6,348 bases of DNA from Chloroflexota bacterium (GTDB taxonomy: Bacteria > Chloroflexota > Anaerolineae > Anaerolineales > Anaerolineaceae), in assembly GCA_021796375.1 (NCBI GenBank), contig JAJYJF010000017.1, positions 1 through 6,348 of the forward strand, written 5' to 3'. Within the stretch, counting starts at the first letter, position 1. Every line of letters starts with the position of its first letter. Below, in pieces: positions 5,799 through 6,348 of the stretch. Below the pieces are notes generated by a model. The model was not told where the DNA came from and ran no database searches. It saw only the letters and a list, made by a program, of their open reading frames with translations. The translations under genes were made by a program, and so were the position numbers.

Positions 5799-6348
5799 TC
5801 AGCTTGCAAGCGGCAGCTCCACCGTAAAGATAGAGCCCTGCCCGGGCTGGCTGGCTACCTGGATTTTCCCGCCGTGGGCGTGTACGATCCAGTCGACAAT
5901 CGCCAGGCCCAATCCGCTGCCGCTGGCTACATTTCCATCCCCCGATTCATCCGGTTCGTGACTTCGCGCGGTATCAACCCGGTAGAAGCGGTCAAAAAGG
6001 TGGGGGATGGCTTCGGTAGGGATCCCGATTCCGTTATCTTCAACCCGGATCCATCCGACCCCATTTTCGCCGTCCGGCTCCTTCCCGGTTTGAAGGCAGA
6101 TGAAGGGTCCATCCGGCCGCGAGTACTTGATCGCGTTCTCCACCAGGTTCGAGAGCATCTGGGTCAGATACTGCTGGTCGCCCAGGATGATCACCTCCGG
6201 CAGGTCCCCGGCTTTCAGCTCGACGGCTTTTTCCCGGGCGAGCGGTTCGAGGCGTTCCATCACTTCGACCGCCAGCTCGCTGAGGTCAATTTCTTGCGGG
6301 TTGATCATGGCGCGGCCGGAATCCATCCGGGCCAAGGTCAGCAGGTTG
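5799..6348 (-). CDS. Sensor histidine kinase, C-terminal catalytic part (5' end outside the window)
   Basis: C-terminal part of a classical HisKA/HATPase_c sensor kinase; the frame stays open to the window edge, so the N-terminal sensor region, membrane segments and phosphoacceptor histidine are not seen. The first visible residues NLLTLARMDSGRAMI are the typical end of the dimerisation helix and its link to the ATPase domain. Then come the N-box MLSNLVENAIKYS, the G1 box VEDNGIGIP, the F-box HLFDRFYRVDTARS and the G2 box GSGLGLAIVDWIVHAHGG, ending with the usual last strands QGSIFTVELPLAS. Between the F-box and G2 box lies a somewhat long acidic ATP-lid stretch (HEPDESGDGNVA). A TTG at 6335 and internal ATGs are in frame but are not credible starts. 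No regulator gene follows it before the convergent LLM gene, so its partner is probably upstream, beyond 6348. Confidence 0.93.
   Translation of the reverse strand, partial: NLLTLARMDSGRAMINPQEIDLSELAVEVMERLEPLAREKAVELKAGDLPEVIILGDQQYLTQMLSNLVENAIKYSRPDGPFICLQTGKEPDGENGVGWIRVEDNGIGIPTEAIPHLFDRFYRVDTARSHEPDESGDGNVASGSGLGLAIVDWIVHAHGGKIQVASQPGQGSIFTVELPLAS

Overview
This 6.3 kb window is GC-rich bacterial chromosome. It holds six protein genes, two of them cut by the window ends. The mix fits a Chloroflexota (Anaerolineae-like) genome: an F420-dependent LLM-class flavin oxidoreductase, a short single-chain iron-sulfur serine dehydratase, an ABC-2 permease next to a NarL-type two-component system, and AT-richer intergenic islands with degenerate 7-bp repeats and GC-rich palindromes. 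The taxonomic call is inference; no rRNA or tRNA gene is present to confirm it.

Left part (1-3260, + strand): the C-terminal ~390 residues of an ABC-2 family efflux permease, then a 215-bp gap with repeat remnants, then a membrane histidine kinase of the HisKA_3 (NarX/LiaS/DesK-like) class. The kinase overlaps its LuxR-type response regulator by 8 bp. The arrangement resembles the linearmycin-resistance type of ABC-transporter/two-component modules, in which the kinase senses a membrane-active compound and the regulator induces the adjacent exporter. The ATPase gene would lie upstream of the window.

Middle (3263-4788): a single-chain L-serine dehydratase (sdaA type) on the - strand, its stop only 2 bp from that of the response regulator. 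It has a strong sigma-70-like promoter (CTGCCA-N16-TATAAT) placed so that the transcript should begin at or beside the start codon, that is, a probably leaderless mRNA. The 317-bp divergent region between this gene and the next holds two exact 29-bp copies of a GC-rich palindrome and a second good promoter (TCGACA-N17-TAGAAT) facing right.

Right part (4789-6348): an LLM-class F420-dependent oxidoreductase on the + strand with a clear ribosome binding site and a likely terminator. It converges on the C-terminal half of a second, classical (HisKA/HATPase_c) histidine kinase on the - strand, whose 5' part and probable regulator lie beyond the window.

Most of the window is ordinary. The points worth a second look are the ABC/two-component module, the leaderless serine dehydratase that lacks the usual C-terminal cysteine, and two kinds of intergenic repeat. 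I do not see a clearly new multi-gene system.
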